64,000 nucleotides of DNA, taken from Lingula anatina. Its lineage: Eukaryota; Brachiopoda; Lingulata; Lingulida; Lingulidae. A model generated the notes under the pieces. That model was given only the letters and a program-made list of their open reading frames with translations. It did not search any database and was not told the DNA's origin. The stretch's first letter is position 1; the number at the start of each line of letters is the position of its first letter. The stretch is from positions 64,001 to 128,000 of the forward strand of contig NW_019775766.1 in assembly GCF_001039355.2 (NCBI RefSeq), read 5' to 3'. The position numbers were made by a program, and so were the translations under genes. This document shows positions 36,693-49,493 of this stretch, one piece after another.

Positions 36693-38503
36693 AAACCTCA
36701 TCTGGGCGAGGTTAAACATCTCATTAAGAACATATTAACAGGTAATCTCGTTGCCTGGTTAGTTTGTGTGTCCCTCGTTAGTCTTCGTCTGGTCGCTTAC
36801 CACGCCAGTCATTGGCCATGACAATGGTGCTTTCTTTCATGTTCAATCGGCAGTTTCCGGCTATACTGAACCAACCAATAAAAACCCCGGAACAGAACAT
36901 TGAGCAAACCAGGCGCAACATTCACGTGTGTGTGGACGCAGGGAAAATGTACACAGTCACATACGCCGGTTTCCCGGGCTCGTGTTTTAGTGCCTATTCC
37001 TGACGGCACGTCCCTCTGTCACACAAACAACGTCGCTGTAGCAATTCGTCGTGAAGCAATCACTTATGAAGTTTGCCTACGGAAAATTCAATTTCCCCCG
37101 TTCATGTTTTGCGATGGGCTTAGAGGGGATTGCGTCAGGCTTTATCTGTTATATTGAGTTTTCACACTGTGTGTGACCGGCCAAGTCAGCACTGGCGTCC
37201 CCTTCGTACCAAAATTAAAAGGGTTTGATTTGTACCCACTTTTCCACAGTGGGTCCCATAAATTATAACTCTAGAGTACCACGATTACAAACTGCTTGTG
37301 TAATTTCTTTGTAGACTCAGGGCAATGTACACATAATTGTATGTCGAGCTGTCATCGCCAGTGAATTATTTTCAAATTTCAATTAGAGAACGTTTGTGCA
37401 AACAGTTGACCACCGCATGATAGATCTACGCCAAATACAATCCATTATTCATCGGATCAACATCAAATATTAATCAGTTGGTACAAGTCCGATTTTGAAT
37501 TCTACCAACAAACGTCTACTGGCCGTGGGAAGGGAGGCTAAGCGGGATAATGCCTTCTTTTATTGCCACCCGTATCTACTTTAAACATATCGTTCAATTT
37601 GAAATTAATTCAATAATTTACAATCCTTTAGAAATCTTGGGGCTCTGAAAATCACAAGGTTGTAGGTACTTGCCGACCAAATTGATACTTTACTTCAAAA
37701 ACATGTTTTTATCGAAGGGGGACTAACAAACCCTAATAAACTGCTCCGCGTTGCCCTCTTTACATAAACGATCCATAAGAAAATTGTATGCTAAAGCTTA
37801 GATCTAAAATAAATACCTTTAAATTGATTTTACTGTTCAAACAATCGATATTTACAAACGACGGCCTGGCCAGAAGTAGAGGACGCGAAAATCTTGACGA
37901 AATGAGATTTTTGATAAGATGGGATATAGTGTGGATAATACTGATAAAGAAGACGTCCAACTAAAAAGTGCGATAGTTTTTTAACCCCAATTTTTAGCTA
38001 AAATTTCTTTTCTCTTCTTTTATTTTACTTTTCTTTACTTTTTTATGCCGTCCACCAAAGTTGCACCCCCTCTAACTGAATTATCAGAAACCTTAAACCA
38101 ATCCTCATCCAGTACCAAAGAAAATGTCCGATATAAATGTCCGTATAAAATAGGAAAAAAAACATCGTTTAAATGATGTAATCGGGCCCCAGGTTCAGCT
38201 GAACACCTTCACTACGAGCCCTGGCACTCGGTATGATGTTTAATCAGAGACACTGATACCGATAACTCCACTTCAGCAGTATTATCTATGGATTACCCAT
38301 GTCAAATATTTCCTGATAGTTTTTTATCGCAGCTTTACGCACGTGAAAGTATTTAGTTCCCGTTTAGTTCTACGGCTTATTCGCTTGTAATGTACGAGTA
38401 TTATCTGAAATATGTCGTTATTTATTCACTCACTAAGCCCTCTCGCTACAATAGTTTAAATATATTATCAAACGTCTGTGATCAAATCATCTTAAACCCC
38501 CTT

Positions 38504-38535
<32 letters not shown>

Positions 38536-39083
38536 TCCTCGGCCTTGTTGAGATCGTGATTGTGACAACGGCGCACAAGCTCTCTGTTCACCAGTGCAAT
38601 AGGGTTTGGAAATGCGTTAGTTGAGCAATAGTGGTCCAAGGCCTTTTGGTCTTTTATTGCTCACCTTAAACACGGAACTGGTCGGAACAATACGGTGGCT
38701 GAAGGAAATTCTCCCTAGTTTATCCATCAAGTTAAGCGAACTATGACCAGTTTTGCAGTCCAAATAGGTTTTCGTCTGAACGGACCTCAATTTTATCCAT
38801 TGTAATGTACGTTGTTGATTATTTTAATAAAATCATGTTATAAAGCACATTATTTTGGAAAGATTAATTTCTTTAAATTGCTCAGCATGTGTTTGCTGGC
38901 TTGATCTTAAGGGTATTGGGACCCTTTATTATCACCCCTACCTAAAAATTAAAGAATTTAAAGAACAATCTATAGAACAACAAGTGCGGGAAAAAAACAA
39001 AAAATTAATTCTGTTACGAATGAAACCACAGATTTTCCCATCAAAAAAGAAAACAAGATGATGATATATGAAAAGAGATTGCC
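36693..39083. other. intergenic between array genes A and B
   Basis: No supported gene. Overlapping short frames at 36809-37157 on both strands are not credible. A CT microsatellite sits at about 38505-38529. Confidence 0.5.
38505..38529. repeat. (CT)n microsatellite
   Basis: Short uninterrupted CT run. Confidence 0.9.
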
Positions 39084-39089
39084 TTTATT
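39084..39089 (-). other. candidate poly(A) signal for array gene B
   Basis: TTTATT on the plus strand reads AATAAA on the minus strand, 104 bp past the stop codon at 39193. The distance is typical for a 3' untranslated region. Confidence 0.45.
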
Positions 39090-39192
39090 TACAATAAATA
39101 ATTATCTTAAAGCTTGAAACCTGTCAACATACTGTGTGTAATACTATGAGGATGCAACTTCCTCCACCTTATCCTGTAAATTTAACTTGCTT

Positions 39193-42100
39193 TCAAAATC
39201 TTTCACAGACCATTTGTTCAGCTTGGGGTTTTTGAAATTCTTTCAAATTTTCAACATAAACATGTATCTTTTCCTGAATATTCTTAAATTTCGATTTTTC
39301 ATTCTGCACCTCTTGTTTGATGTTAAACTCCGGTTTGGGAGACTCCACCAGTCGTCGTCTTGTATTCCGGCGTAGTTCTTGTTTGAGCAAATATGCAGTT
39401 TTTATCGGATCGTGATAGGAAGGTCTTCGATTGTGTAAGGACCGCTTCATCGGATGAACGTCAGGTCTCGGTGAACTGGAACCCAGGGAGTTGCCCGTCT
39501 TGGAAGATGGTACGGCGGACTGACATCTGGCGGCCTCCGGATTTTTCTTGTTTGGGGGTTCTTTTCTCACGGCAAACGCAGATTGGCTTCTTGCCGGTCT
39601 GCCAGTGCCAGGATTTGAAAAAGCCACGCGTGCATTTTTTGGAGAAGGTGTTACAATAGGGGTACTGCTTGGGGTAGTCCTCCAACATTTTCCGCCCTTT
39701 GTGCTCGAAATCAAAGCCTCGCCAGATACTTCTGAACCATCCTCTGCCTCCGGTTTACTAAACAGTGTATTGAATTCGGCTATAAATGGGTCTATTTCAT
39801 CATCGTCTTCGTTATTATCACTTTCACTGGATTGTTCCGGGGATAGCGACCGCGCACCCTCTCTGGCAACGCTAGATTTTGGTCGTTTTGGAGTTTTACT
39901 TCTGTTTTCTTTTGGCGACAACGGCGGCGCCGATTCCGTCCGACGCTTAGCAAGATCCGGTGCATAAAAATTTGGAAAAATCTTTGAAGCCTGATTTCTG
40001 ACAAGTTTTGCTTCGAGTCGTAAACGTCTGGTATTCATGTTTTTCTCCTCTTGAAAGTGCCTGATAAGCTTACCAAATTTAGCATTTTCGCATTGATTAA
40101 GCACGTGCGCTTCACGCTCTCTGTCGCTCCAGAAAAATAGAGGTAAAGGCAACTTGAGGGAGTACATGTCTCGTTTATACGGTAAATTAAGATCTTTATC
40201 CTTTTCTGCCTGACGAAACGCCGCCTCTTCTTTGGGAGACGGTATAACAACCACTTCGTCATCGTTGTCTTTTAAGTCGCCGTCATACCACGTTCCCGCG
40301 TCGGGATGTTTTTTGGCTTTCGACGAATTATTTTGACCTTTCGACATGTCGTCTGCTGTCTTCTCGGGCACAGGGTAGCGCGGTGGCTTACATTCCTTCA
40401 CCTACAGGAAAAAAGAGAGTGTCAACCAATGAGAAGATCAGTCATAGGATTTCCAATACTTTTTGATGGCATATAATACTCCATAGATACCATCCTTTGA
40501 CTCATAATTATTCCTATACTTATCCCGTTATCAAGTATTACCACACTTTAAACACCAAGGTCTAATTATCTTCTGAGAGTCTCTGGTGTGCAGAAAACTA
40601 AAAGTACATATAAAGTGATAAAATCAAACGTGTTATATCTCAAGAACGACCTCCCAAGCAGACCCCGTCCCCCTTACCGCTACTCCATCCACGCCAGATT
40701 TGAACTGGTTATTTAGACTATTCTATTTTCTCCCTATTTCGTGTCGAGAAGTTTGCATTGCTTATGGCAGCTACTGAGCAAATATTGTGTCAACAATTGT
40801 CCGCGTTTTCACCTTTCACTTCCATACATTTTGTCGGTCCACATTGACTCAATTAAATATATGGTGCTTTATTGTCCATTAGCTTCGATTCATTGGGTTT
40901 GGGTGTTGTTGTACCTTCAACACATGTCAGGTGATTAATATTATAATAATCATAATGCATGTCACAGCGTTTGTGTGGTTTCACTCATAAAAGATTATAA
41001 AAAGTCCTTCCATTAGGTCCACGTGGGGGAGTTGTAGTTTATTTCAAGCGCGATACTTTAAGAAAAGTGAATCTGCGTTGAAAGTCGTTTAATCCGAACT
41101 GTACACAAAATCTTGATGATATACTTATGTAATGCCCCTTTAACGCAAACTGTTTGTTGAAAGAATGGTGAAGTAGATGATACTTGTGGTAGTTAATCTG
41201 TTACAATTCTCAAATATCGTAGTGCCTATGAATAGATAAGGTGCCCCTTGCGTGGAAATGTAAATGTATTAGTAAATATAACACAGTATTTATACTAGCT
41301 GTATTCATGATTGCGAATCCCCATTTAATTTCAGCATGCATGCTTTTAAAAGCTAAGATCTAAATGCACTTTTATTTGACCAGTAAAGGGGGACTATTTA
41401 GAGTATTTGGTTTAAGTCGGGAAAGAAAAAAATTAATACGTATATTTCTTTAAAGAAAGCATACACAAAGTGTGTTAACTCGAAGTTAAATACAGTAAAT
41501 ACTCCTTATTCAGGCTAACAACAGTAAAGCAGATTTAGATGCTTTTAAAAGAAAATAACCACAAAGAAAACTAAAAGCTTAAATTCCTACACCGACGACT
41601 CTTGACCCTTTGCCACACAATAAGTTTGTTTGAAAAAGTGATGGAGAGGTAGAGACTTACTGAGTAGTCCAAACTCGAAAGAAAAAAAAACGGGGGTGTC
41701 TCGATAATTCGAAGGTTCAGTAGTCCGAAGGTTCACTGGTCCGAAAAATGGTAACGTTTTCATCGGTTTTTTAATCAGGGGTTCATTGGTCCGAAGGTTC
41801 TATAGGATCAATGGACCTTCGAACTATCGCTACGGCCCCAAACCTGCGAATATTTTCGTATTTTCCTATTGCATCAGCTCCTATGTTAGTGGCATAACAG
41901 CGCGATAATGAATAAAATGGGTAAGCTATTATTGAAGAAAGATCACTATATTAGGTAAAGAAATGACCCTCTAGAAACTCACAGCGCTAACATAATTTTC
42001 TTGCAATCTCTTTAAATTACTCAGCGCTTTACTAAATTAATTAATGTGGTATCTCATATACGATATACGATAATCAATATCGAATATAATTTAAAGCTTT

Positions 42101-42204
42101 AAATTTTTTAATCTATAAATCAAAATTTAAGGCGTATTACATATATAACGCTTTGCCTTCAAGACCATGACTACAGAAGAAATCCCACTTACCAAGAAAA
42201 ACAT
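39193..42204 (-). CDS. array gene B: uncharacterised basic protein, about 406 residues
   Basis: The main exon is 40401-39193 (402 codons plus TGA). It opens directly after a strong acceptor (TTTTTTCCTGTAG|GTGAAGG), so the start codon must lie in an upstream exon. The best candidate is 42204-42193, reading ATG TTT TTC TTG then GTAAGTG. It joins in phase 0 to give MFFLVKECKPPRYPVP. This 12-base coding exon is inference. The product has an acidic patch (DNNEDDDEID), [RK]P- and S-rich linkers (RTESAPPLSP, RPKSS, RSQSA), and a basic helical C-terminal module TAYLLKQELRRNTRRR (residues 339-354) with NIQEKIHVYVENLKEF behind it. The first part contains LKLPLPLFFWSDREREAH. It is disordered overall, with no membrane segment or enzyme motif. 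The C-terminal arrangement parallels gene A (TAYSKSARKR, then VQDKVKEFL). Confidence 0.8.
40402..41691. other. presumed intron of array gene B
   Basis: If exon 1 at 42204-42193 is right, the intron spans 42192-40402. No other coding sequence is evident in it. Confidence 0.4.
41692..41839. mobile_element. MITE-like inverted-repeat element, family 4
   Basis: About 148 bp. The left end GGGGTGTCTCGATAATTCGA is imperfectly matched by the reverse complement of the right end, GGGGCCGTAGCGATAGTTCG. The interior repeats short GGTTCANTGGTCCGAAGG-type words in both orientations. It lies inside the presumed intron of array gene B. No coding capacity. Confidence 0.65.
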
Positions 42205-43861
42205 CTTTGCTGTTGTAATTTCTTCTGCAGAATGTCAAGATTCTATTTCTACTCTCGGTTTCTAGGTCCCAAGATTTCTCTATTGATTCTGGCTTATTGC
42301 ACACAGTGATTTAACGTTACCGTGGTACTATTCCAATATAATATGCACATTGCCGATAAGTAGAATATGAAGTTCCTTCTAGGATGTATTAACGACCAAT
42401 AAAAGCCGGTTATGACGATTTCCCTGAGTCTGTGTGTGCGATTTGGTGCAGCCTGCTGTTTTCTTCAATAACCATTTTAGAAAACTGCTGTAATTACATC
42501 AATTATCCCTTCAGTCCCATAATTTACTGACAGGTGCCAGGGTCTCTGATGACCAATGTCAGGTACCGTCCACTCAAATCTCGCCCCATCATTTCATGAT
42601 TGCCAGTATTGGTCATGTCTACCGGGATGTTATTTTCAGACCGGTCAGCAGCTTCACCGTCTGGTTATAACATATGTCAAAAACTACGTTACTTAATGTT
42701 ACAGGTAACCAGGCCGATCACTTCACTTGGTCTCACGACACCTTAGATACAGATGTTGACGCAATTCAACAACCCGTGGCCGCTTTGATCCAAAAATCAA
42801 TCAGTATAATGAGCCATAATAGATCGAACGGTCTTTTTTAAGGTTAAAATAATCAATCCTGAGGTTATTTGTTCGGATTGATAGAGATCTATATTGTAAT
42901 CGGCTGTGTGACGGTGATGGAAGCTTATACACCTGTATCTTTACCTGTGTAACAATCGTGTAATTCTTGTATTTCTCTTTTCAAAATACTACTAATAAAA
43001 GATTATCAAAGTGATATATTGACTTATGGCAGATCTGAATTAGATGATGAATTGGAGCAGGGTCATTTTTGTAGATTAAGTACATTAAATTCTAAAATAT
43101 GCTCAATTTGCTGCTGTTGTGAGCAATATTTTGTTTTATGTAAGAAAATTGGACAACATGTGACGTGATATTTCTCTTTTAATTATTTTAGAGACAATAT
43201 CTTTAAATAAAACGTTTCAGTAAAAACTATACCATAGAGCTTTGAACTTTCAGAAAGAACTGTTTAACTGATGGATGAAAATTTTAAATGTCATAATGGT
43301 GTATTAACCTCGAATTCAAAGTATAATTTCTAAGATATTTTTTGAAATATTTTATCTTATTGCCAGGGTCTAAATCCAAGTTCCTCTTTCCCTTTACCAT
43401 TCTGTATTTTGCCAATTTTCATTTATTGATCAGCTTACACAGGTACATCTTTCAGGGATATAAATATATATTTAACCAGCTTTCCTCAGTTAATCAGTTT
43501 TTAAAGTCTGGGCAACTTTCTGTCCGGCATTTGGCCAAATAAAAAGATATGCCTATGCCAAACTTTCAAATCGACAGAATGAAATCTTCAGTTCCAGTGC
43601 CACCTTCTGACCCAAGTCACTTGAGCACTGATCAATAACCGGCGGTATTGGGTTTCCAATCACGGAATTAAATGACCAGAAGAGACCTCTCCAACATTTC
43701 TGACACCATATCATATGTATATTTATTGAATTTCTTAACCCAGGCGTGAAATCTGTGTAGACAAATGCACAAATAATGTATTTGTTTATGTTTTGTCCAA
43801 TAAAAAATTTAGATATTAGTCCCTATGATATTGATAGTACAACATATACAATATAACATTT

Positions 43862-43888
43862 TATACACACACACACACACACACACAT
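43862..43888. repeat. (AC)n microsatellite
   Basis: Uninterrupted AC run. Confidence 0.95.
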
Positions 43889-43994
43889 ATACCCTATGCC
43901 TGAAGATGTCTGCAGATTGGTGTTTTCATGTAAATAAATTTTATGTAAATAAAAACATCCATGAAACCATCGGTTACAGTAACATCATGCGTTC

Positions 43995-43997
<3 letters not shown>

Positions 43998-44066
<69 letters not shown>
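43998..44066. repeat. (AT)n microsatellite, about 34 units
   Basis: About 69 bp of pure alternating A and T, self-complementary and able to form a hairpin. It produces the Tyr-Ile repeat seen in one plus-strand frame. Confidence 0.97.
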
Positions 44067-44069
<3 letters not shown>

Positions 44070-44832
44070 ACAAAGATGTTTGTAGAAATGATATCTAAAT
44101 GGTTTTATCTTTTACACAGGTGAATCTCCCCCAGCAATATACATTTTTATAATGAATAAAGCCCTCCGCTCCCCCCCCCCCCCCGCCCATTAAAAAAAAG
44201 AAAAAAAATACAATGGTGACCTCCTTATAATTTTCTAATATCTATCTATTGATTGCCCCGATTCAAAAGACACATAAAACTGTTGCAATTTCTTTCAAGG
44301 GCCCCAAGGCATGCTATTCGTTCAAAAAGAGTAAAAAGTAGGAAAAAAGAGTTAATTTCCGTGAGACTTTATCAACAATGGCTTTACCTTAAGTCTCATG
44401 TCAATATATAATGTTATTTTCTTTGTTGAACAGGCCTTTCAATTACCTTCATTTACTGATAATCAAATACCTAACAAAAGCACATACCAAGCAACGTAGA
44501 ATAATATTTGTTTCTCTAAAGCTAACACCGGCTGTTTGAAAACAAAAAACAAAGATATTTGAAGTAAAAACGTGTACGTGCTAGAATATTTGGTCTAAAA
44601 GCCCTAGAATGTATACTATGTTACAATTAAGTCAGAAAAAGTAACTGTTTCTTCGATCAATAAGGCAATGCAGCCGTATACACACGAATGTCACAAAGGA
44701 TATCAGAATGGTTACAGACAAAACACGGAGCACAAGGAACAGGGATTTTTGGCAAAATGCTTGGTTATTCTTCGTGCAATCCTTGCAAGAACAAAGAACA
44801 GTAGCTGCCATTAGCTGGTACAATGATTCCAC

Positions 44833-45855
44833 CTAGTGAATTTCCCACAGTTTTCGGCCCGGTTTGTCCAGCCCTAGCTTCTTCCGCACTTCTCGCGCAA
44901 TTGAAGACATTTTGTATTTCTCCGCTAAAACTACTTGACAATTATTTCGTGATTGCTCCGTCTTGGCAATTATGTCCTTTGGCAGAGAATGGTCTTTGTT
45001 AAACGCTCTTTGTTGAGTCAAAAACCCTTTTACCTTTGAGTCTAGGGCTAGGTCAATTTTTGCTAATGAGAAGCTATCGTTTTGCTTTGAGAGGCGTACT
45101 TTCTTAGACGGGGATTTTGCGGGTTGTGGCGGCTCCTTTTCTTTATTGGTCGAGGTTCGGGATATCCTACCGACTGTTGGTAGAAGATAGGTGGTAGCAG
45201 CAGGAGAGTTTATTTCTTCTACTGCAGATATGGCCAAACCTTCGGGAGATTCTCTTTCGTCCTTTTTCGCTGCCCTGGGACATAATGTTGAATGTGATCG
45301 CGGTAGTGCTGTAGAGGCTCGTCTTTGACCCTCTGTTACACTGAATCCCTCACTATTAGATCTAGCAATACCCCTGGATGTCGGTCCACCGGATTTACAA
45401 CGGTTAGGAATGTCATTTGCCCCGTCCAAGGCAAAGGAATGCTGTCTAGTCAAAGACGGCATGCTGGCCCTTCTTGTTAGTGCTCCGGGTAACGCCGCCG
45501 TGTGTCCACCCTCGGCCACTTCATGGTGGGACAGACCGAGCCTCTCTGACCGCTCGTGGGTCTTCTCAATGTCCCTCCTGTGAAACCTCTGGTAGCTGAC
45601 CTCCTCCCGAGATGTCTGTTTTAACACCCGGTCCAACTGAGAAGTGGCGTTGCGGTTGAGAACGTAAGCCAAGAATTCGTGGTCGGTCGTGCAGGAGTAG
45701 GCGCCCTGCCCTAGAGAGAAGCTCTTCTGATGGACGCTTCTCTTGCAGTGAGCGGCAATGGGGAGGCGCTTCCGAATTTTGCTGAGTTCAGATGATTTAG
45801 GTTTTGGGTTCCGGGCTTTCATGTACCCCTTCTGGGTGCTTACCCACCCATTCAT
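44833..45855 (-). CDS. array gene C: uncharacterised basic 340-residue protein
   Basis: A single-exon frame. The first ATG is at 45855 in good context (CCAAAAATGA), with an in-frame TAA 30 bases upstream. The N-terminus is Lys/Arg-rich (KARNPKPKSSELSKIRKR, residues 13-30). A charged helical stretch lies at about 70-115 (VLKQTSREEVSYQRFHRRD). The Ser/Arg-rich centre has repeated RRxS and RxxS sites (TRRASMPSL 128-136, QRRASTALP 177-185), which look like basophilic-kinase targets. The tail contains DSKVKGFL (272-279) and AREVRKKLG (320-328). No signal peptide, membrane segment or known domain is seen. It shares strand, gene style and composition with genes A, B, D and E. DSKVKGFL resembles the QDKVKEFL block of gene A, a weak but repeated likeness. 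Function unknown. Confidence 0.8.
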   Translation of the reverse strand: MNGWVSTQKGYMKARNPKPKSSELSKIRKRLPIAAHCKRSVHQKSFSLGQGAYSCTTDHEFLAYVLNRNATSQLDRVLKQTSREEVSYQRFHRRDIEKTHERSERLGLSHHEVAEGGHTAALPGALTRRASMPSLTRQHSFALDGANDIPNRCKSGGPTSRGIARSNSEGFSVTEGQRRASTALPRSHSTLCPRAAKKDERESPEGLAISAVEEINSPAATTYLLPTVGRISRTSTNKEKEPPQPAKSPSKKVRLSKQNDSFSLAKIDLALDSKVKGFLTQQRAFNKDHSLPKDIIAKTEQSRNNCQVVLAEKYKMSSIAREVRKKLGLDKPGRKLWEIH

Positions 45856-47601
45856 TTTTGGTGGTGTTTTCAATAAAATATTCCTTTAAAATCGTTTTTG
45901 AATATTAACGCAATACCGTGTGAGATATACTCCGTGGGTAAGTCAAGCTCATTCAGTGTTCACCATCTGTTTCATTGACATGACTTGAAACAGGCGTTCC
46001 TAACATCACAGTATTTTTGTCCCCTATGTAAAATCACTCTCAATTCTGAGACCGAAGAAAAATGACCGAAGAAAAAACCTCCGATGCGGGCATGGAGACA
46101 CCCTGGGGACTCAGTAACACCCCCACGTCTTCTTGTCTTTGTGATCGCGCTACGACTGCTCACAGGCGGTTCTCAAGGTAATGGTTAATTAAGCCATAAA
46201 CGAAGTATTACCGACTGGAAATCAATAGCCTCAATAGTCCATACGGCGTATAGTTAAAACTGTTACCAAGAAAGCAATGTGGTGTCATTGTTTGCTAAGT
46301 GAACATAATCGTTCAGTCAATTTCACAGGTTTAGTCCCCAGTCTATAGCCCCTCCTTGTCAGTGGCTTAGAATCAATACGGCTTTCTCTGAGTCATAAAA
46401 CACTTTCCGGGTAATTTAACTTCCACGCACTGCCAGAGTTTCACGTGACGTCTTGTTTTCTTTACCAGAGTATTGTTTTTATATGATTAATCGATCTTTA
46501 AAAACACTTTCCCATTCAAAACTGCGTCTCGAGATTTCCTAGCGACAGTCCAACATTTGGCGTTGCCAGGACACACAACAAAAAGCCCCCGACTTAATTA
46601 CCCAGAGTCAGAATAGATTATTTTGTCTCTCAAGTTCTCTGTTCTGGTCATGAAGTCCTTCAAGTGAATTCTGATAGGCGACTTAAGAGCGAAAACATCG
46701 CCCTAAAGGACATTTAACTGCGATCCAATAATGAGTTCTGTTATGTCATTTCTTTCTTTCTCTTTTTCAAACAGTAATCCAATTACGCGCTTATCCTGTT
46801 TGATGAAACAAAATGAAAGTGATAACTGTCCAAATACACGAAGATCTCCCGTTGACTGCCGCTGTGTCAAATTCCCTTTTATTGACCAGCCCAAGTGTGT
46901 GCTTTCCCAAGCTGAACAACCGCGTCTCGTTCACCGGACTCTGAGACACCAATAGGTGTGCCTTTTACTATCTGTATATAGGCACAAAAATGGACAAAAA
47001 TCATCTGCCCAAATCCCTCCTGCTGTGAAAGTCCCGACACTTGTCATGTTTTAATAGCTCAATGATGCACTCAATGCAACAAATTATGTGACACTTGAGA
47101 CGTTTAGTTAGTGATGGGCTTTGCTTGACAAGAATCTGAATAACAACGTAATATGTTTGTTTGTTAAATATCGACTTAGTGCACACACAAAGAGCGTGCT
47201 TGTTCTCTCTTCAGCAAATTTTATAAGACCTACTGTTAAATCCTGTTCGGCAGGTTAAGTTTATTGGTGTATTAAGTGACATGAGATTGGGTTTCTTGGG
47301 GGTATAATATATCCGTTTACCCGTTCATTTGATCTGTACTGCTAAATGCAAACAATCCCTCGGCTACAACTCGGGGTACAGTTGTGAAGAGTGTGAAGGC
47401 GTATTTTTATCCTCAATATCTCACTGATGTCCTACACGTATCAAGTTCCGTATGAAAACAAACGCTGTTGTTATGTTTCTGTCACAGAAATCTGTGTCCG
47501 GCAGAGTCCGTGAGACACGTATGACACGGCCAAAAATACTCTGTACACATTTTAAGATAGAACGAGATTAGCTGGTTTTTAAATCAGACAGAAAATGTTT
47601 C

Positions 47602-47634
<33 letters not shown>
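47602..47634. repeat. (AGT)n microsatellite
   Basis: About 11 uninterrupted AGT units. Confidence 0.95.
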
Positions 47635-47844
47635 CATTTGCGAAATAGATATTGTTCTTCTTTTGAAGTGATCCCTTTCTTTAAAAAAATAGATAATTCT
47701 TAGTGCAGTGTTATCAGAAGGAATGTTTCATTTAGAGGAATGAAATAGGAGGCGCTTAAAGAGATTTTAATTGTTTTTTAATACACTGATTAATTTTTCT
47801 TTTATTTAAACTTATAGTGAACATCCGAAGTATATTAGCGAAAT

Positions 47845-47868
47845 CATTATTATTATTATTATTATTAT
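47845..47868. repeat. (ATT)n microsatellite
   Basis: About 8 ATT units. Confidence 0.9.
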
Positions 47869-48418
47869 GATTATTAGATGAGTGAGTCCCGTCTTAACCA
47901 CCAACTCTCAACGGACCTGAGGACAGAATCAATCCATATTGATGAAGTCAATACAGAAAACAAAACAAAAAAACAAAAAACAGTTACATTTGTTTACCGT
48001 TTACTACTCAAAAAAGAGATACATTTCGAAAGTTAAACATGTTTGTTAAATTCCAACGCACCTTCATTGTTTTTTCTGTTGCAACTAAATCATAAGCGAC
48101 AAGTTGGTATCTTTCTATATCTACCAGGTTTGTTCAAATGATGGAGAAAGACGACATAAGTCAATATGAAATTGTCTTGACTCTTAACAATGAAAGTAGC
48201 ACGAGCAGCTTAGCCATAAACCCTTTAAACTATTAAAACCCTTTATTAAAGGCCCTGAAAACTTAGTGTAGTCTTCAAATGTTTGTCTAGAATGAGCGTA
48301 TGAATAAATTTACGCCGAATGCAGTAGCGGTGATAGATTTCCAACAGATTGTGTTTCAAAATGGCCTTAGTATATTATTTTGGTGACTATCAGTCGCTGA
48401 CAGTCTGTATTTTCAACA

Positions 48419-48520
48419 CCCTCTACCAGGGCCAAAGAGAATTTTTTCCGTAGATATCCACAGATATTTTTCCTGACTAATTCTGTGCACATTTCTGTAC
48501 TACTTTTGGCACAGAAATGA
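48419..48520. mobile_element. fragment related to family 2 element
   Basis: Carries the CCTCTACCAGGGC end and the AGATATCCACAGATAT block of the element at 14933-15059. It also has CTAATTCTGTGCAC, which matches the other half of that element in reverse complement, so it may be a rearranged or differently deleted copy. The family 1 element starts 30 bp further on. Confidence 0.5.
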
Positions 48521-48550
48521 CGTCATCACCGAACTGGCCTCTGGAACCGT

Positions 48551-48704
48551 TGTGACAGGAATGGTAGTCCTAGGAATGGAATTGCGGTGTCCAATACGAT
48601 TAGTACAGGTTAGGGTGAGTAGGAGTTTTGGGATAAGTATATGGGACGAATGTAACCTGTGCAATGTAATAGGAAACAGACAACAGACAACCATTCCTGT
48701 CACA
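48551..48704. mobile_element. MITE-like element, family 1, copy 2
   Basis: About 154 bp with inverted ends TGTGACAGGAATGGT and ACCATTCCTGTCACA. It is inverted relative to the copy at 12581-12739 and similar to it internally. The overlapping frames of 98 and 84 residues at 48500-48806 are not genes. Confidence 0.8.
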
Positions 48705-49493
48705 TCGGTAGAACTAGAGATTATATTTTTCTGCTGCGTAGACACAGATAAGATGCATATTTTCTGTCTAGTATGTTTCCTAAATAGAAGCACCATTAAG
48801 ATTTAAAATTGAAGATGTAAAAGATCGACTGATTGGTGAAAATTCCAAAACTTACGTACAGAGCCTTTCGTTTACTTGAAAGACGCCCGGATTTACTGCT
48901 GACAAAAACAGGTGGTCGATCAGATCTGCTTCCACGTGTAACACAAACGTAGCTGTTTTACCGTCTTAGTAGCTTATAAACAAGCACTGGCGTCGAGTAA
49001 ATGTTTTCAGAGTCAACCGGGCACTAATTGGTAATCAATTACCCTCGTTATTTCTTTACTCGTGTCATTGACTGTATATTGCAGTGTTGTGGGTTCAAGG
49101 ACAGTTGTTCTATGCTATACGATGACCGATGTGCTGATTATGTACAGAAGCGCCGATATTCTACCCCACCCCCACTCCACCCCACCCCCACTCCACCCCA
49201 CCCCTACCAATACATTTTCTTGATGGTTCCTAGATTCTGTATCAGACATTTCTAGCATTAAACTTGTTATAAACTGAGTAAGAAGTATTCTTTATGAAGT
49301 AATTAAACAAATAACCCTGAAATGTTAGCGATAGCGCATAATTATTTTTAAAAACTACATTAAAATGTGTTCTCCCGAGCCTTGAGCATAAAATTGACTT
49401 CTTTTCACCCGGTCATGAATTTAAGATATTGCATTGTCTCGTGGCATGATTGGACAGGAATACTGAATAGTCCTTTGAAAATGATTGGATTCA
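48705..49493. other. intergenic downstream of array gene D
   Basis: No gene seen. A short C/A-rich direct repeat (units of CCACTCCACCCCACCCC) lies at about 49163-49206. Confidence 0.5.

Larger units (their letters stand above)
42205..44832. other. intergenic between array genes B and C
   Basis: No supported gene. Contains the AC repeat at 43862-43888, the long AT repeat at 43998-44066, and a C run at about 44171-44184. Confidence 0.5.
45856..48418. other. intergenic between array genes C and D
   Basis: No supported gene. Trinucleotide microsatellites lie at 47602-47634 (AGT) and 47845-47868 (ATT). The short minus-strand frame at 45972-46163 is not supported. Confidence 0.5.

Noticed and set aside
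39393-39967. Plus-strand frames of 88 and 139 codons
   Set aside because: They are antisense shadows of array gene B, whose minus-strand frame is longer and starts at a real acceptor.
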